A DNA stretch of 64,000 nt. Source: Peribacillus frigoritolerans (GTDB taxonomy: Bacteria > Bacillota > Bacilli > Bacillales > DSM-1321). Location: NCBI RefSeq assembly GCF_001636405.1, contig NZ_KV440950.1:3266778-3330777 (forward strand). The letters are read 5' to 3'. Position 1 is the first letter of the stretch, and each line of letters begins with the position of its first letter. Below are positions 63,477 to 64,000 of this stretch, piece after piece. Made by a program: the position numbers and the translations under genes. Under the pieces are notes generated by a model. It was not told the origin of the DNA. It did not search any database and was given only the letters and a program-made list of their open reading frames with translations.

Positions 63477-64000
63477 AAAGACCTGTTGGTTTCACCGTTA
63501 ATATGATGACTAAAAGTATGAATGCAATGATGTCTTTATAATCATTTGAAATATAAGTTGCACCAAGGCTCTCACTGAACCCTAGGATATATCCACCTAC
63601 GATCGCCCCCGGGATGCTGCCCATCCCACCCAATATGATAATGACGAAGGCTTTTAGGATGACTAAATGCCCCATGCCGGGAAAAACAAGATTAATCGGT
63701 GATGCAAGGGATGAAGCGATGGCTGCTAATCCCCCCGATATCATGAAGGTAAGCATCGCGACTTTATTAATGTTGATTCCTACTAATGACGCCCCTTCAC
63801 GGCTTTGGGACATTGCAATTATCGTCGAACCGGCATAAGTTTTTTTTAGGAAAAGGTAAAGTAAAACCATCACTGCGATAGCTGACACGATGATCAATAA
63901 TCGCTGAAGTGTGAACGTCAGTCCCAGGATATTGACGACTTGACCATATGGAGAAGTCATAGTATGGAAGTCGGCACCCCAGACAAATTGGGCAAAAGCT
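63457..64000 (-). CDS. livH: Liv-type ABC transporter permease (LivH), cut by the window end
   Basis: The frame is open to the end of the window (first residues seen AFAQFVWGADFHTMTSPYGQ), so only the C-terminal 180 or so residues are present. SREGASLVGININKVAMLTF and IILGGMGSIPGAIVGGYILG are LivH motifs. An internal ATG at 63960 is not the true start. First gene of the liv cluster visible here. Confidence 0.92.
   Translation of the reverse strand, partial: AFAQFVWGADFHTMTSPYGQVVNILGLTFTLQRLLIIVSAIAVMVLLYLFLKKTYAGSTIIAMSQSREGASLVGININKVAMLTFMISGGLAAIASSLASPINLVFPGMGHLVILKAFVIIILGGMGSIPGAIVGGYILGFSESLGATYISNDYKDIIAFILLVIILTVKPTGLFAKGER

Noticed and set aside
45-64000. Prophage, restriction-modification or toxin-antitoxin system
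   Set aside because: No phage structural, integrase, methylase, nuclease or toxin-like genes were found in the window.

Overview
The window looks like chromosomal DNA from a low-GC, spore-forming Bacillaceae bacterium, probably Peribacillus or a close relative. Reasons: AGGAGG-type ribosome binding sites, GTG and TTG starts, many Rho-independent terminators, a SigH-like sigma factor, a YppF-family small protein, CcpA cre-like sites, a Bacillus-type MurNAc operon, and the Bacillus intergenic palindromic repeat. No tRNA, rRNA, CRISPR or prophage was seen. The genus is inferred from general resemblance, not from a marker gene.

Layout. (1) 1-4.8 kb: LysR regulator, HesB-like protein, SigH-type sigma factor, DinB protein, MerR regulator. 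(2) 5.3-11.5 kb: a two-gene module (APC permease plus YtcJ-type amidohydrolase) present twice in tandem. (3) 11.5-12.1 kb: nested palindromic repeats with an IS1182 transposase remnant. (4) 12.1-14.3 kb: a D-cysteine desulfhydrase-family gene and a divergent GntR/FCD regulator. (5) 14.4-32.5 kb: an approximately 18 kb minus-strand catabolic island. In transcription order it holds a cupin, an extradiol (VOC) dioxygenase, an SDR, a ThDP enzyme, an aldehyde dehydrogenase, an aspartate-dehydrogenase-like protein, Rieske dioxygenase alpha and beta subunits, a dihydrodiol-dehydrogenase-type SDR, a two-domain VOC protein, CoxG, the three subunits of a molybdenum hydroxylase, an MFS carrier, XdhC and a MocA-type cytidylyltransferase. 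An IclR regulator precedes it, and a divergent MFS importer lies at 34.7 kb. (6) 36.7-42.7 kb: a D-glucosaminate-type operon (metallohydrolase, DgaE, DgaF, KDG kinase, GntR, GntP permease). (7) 43-49 kb: acyl-CoA synthetase, MarR and MFS efflux pair, oxidoreductase, DUF1801 protein. (8) 49.6-59.4 kb: a GlcNAc-type PTS permease, a deleted IS1182 derivative, and a MurNAc recycling operon (murQ-murR-murP-mupG-nagZ-namZ). (9) 59.8-64 kb: a Liv-type ABC transporter cut by the window end.

How the genes fit together. The central island combines two oxygenation chemistries: hydroxylation by a Mo enzyme using water, and dihydroxylation by a Rieske enzyme using O2. It also carries ring-cleavage and side-chain enzymes, transporters, maturation factors and a regulator, so it probably degrades an aromatic or N-heteroaromatic compound. 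The substrate cannot be read from sequence. A 31-bp palindrome just upstream of its first gene is the best operator candidate in the window.

Integrity. Three genes carry an apparent single-base deletion (Mo-hydroxylase large subunit, cupin, a small secreted protein). The FAD subunit seems to have ATC where ATG is expected. These are either real decay or consensus errors in the assembly; raw reads would decide.
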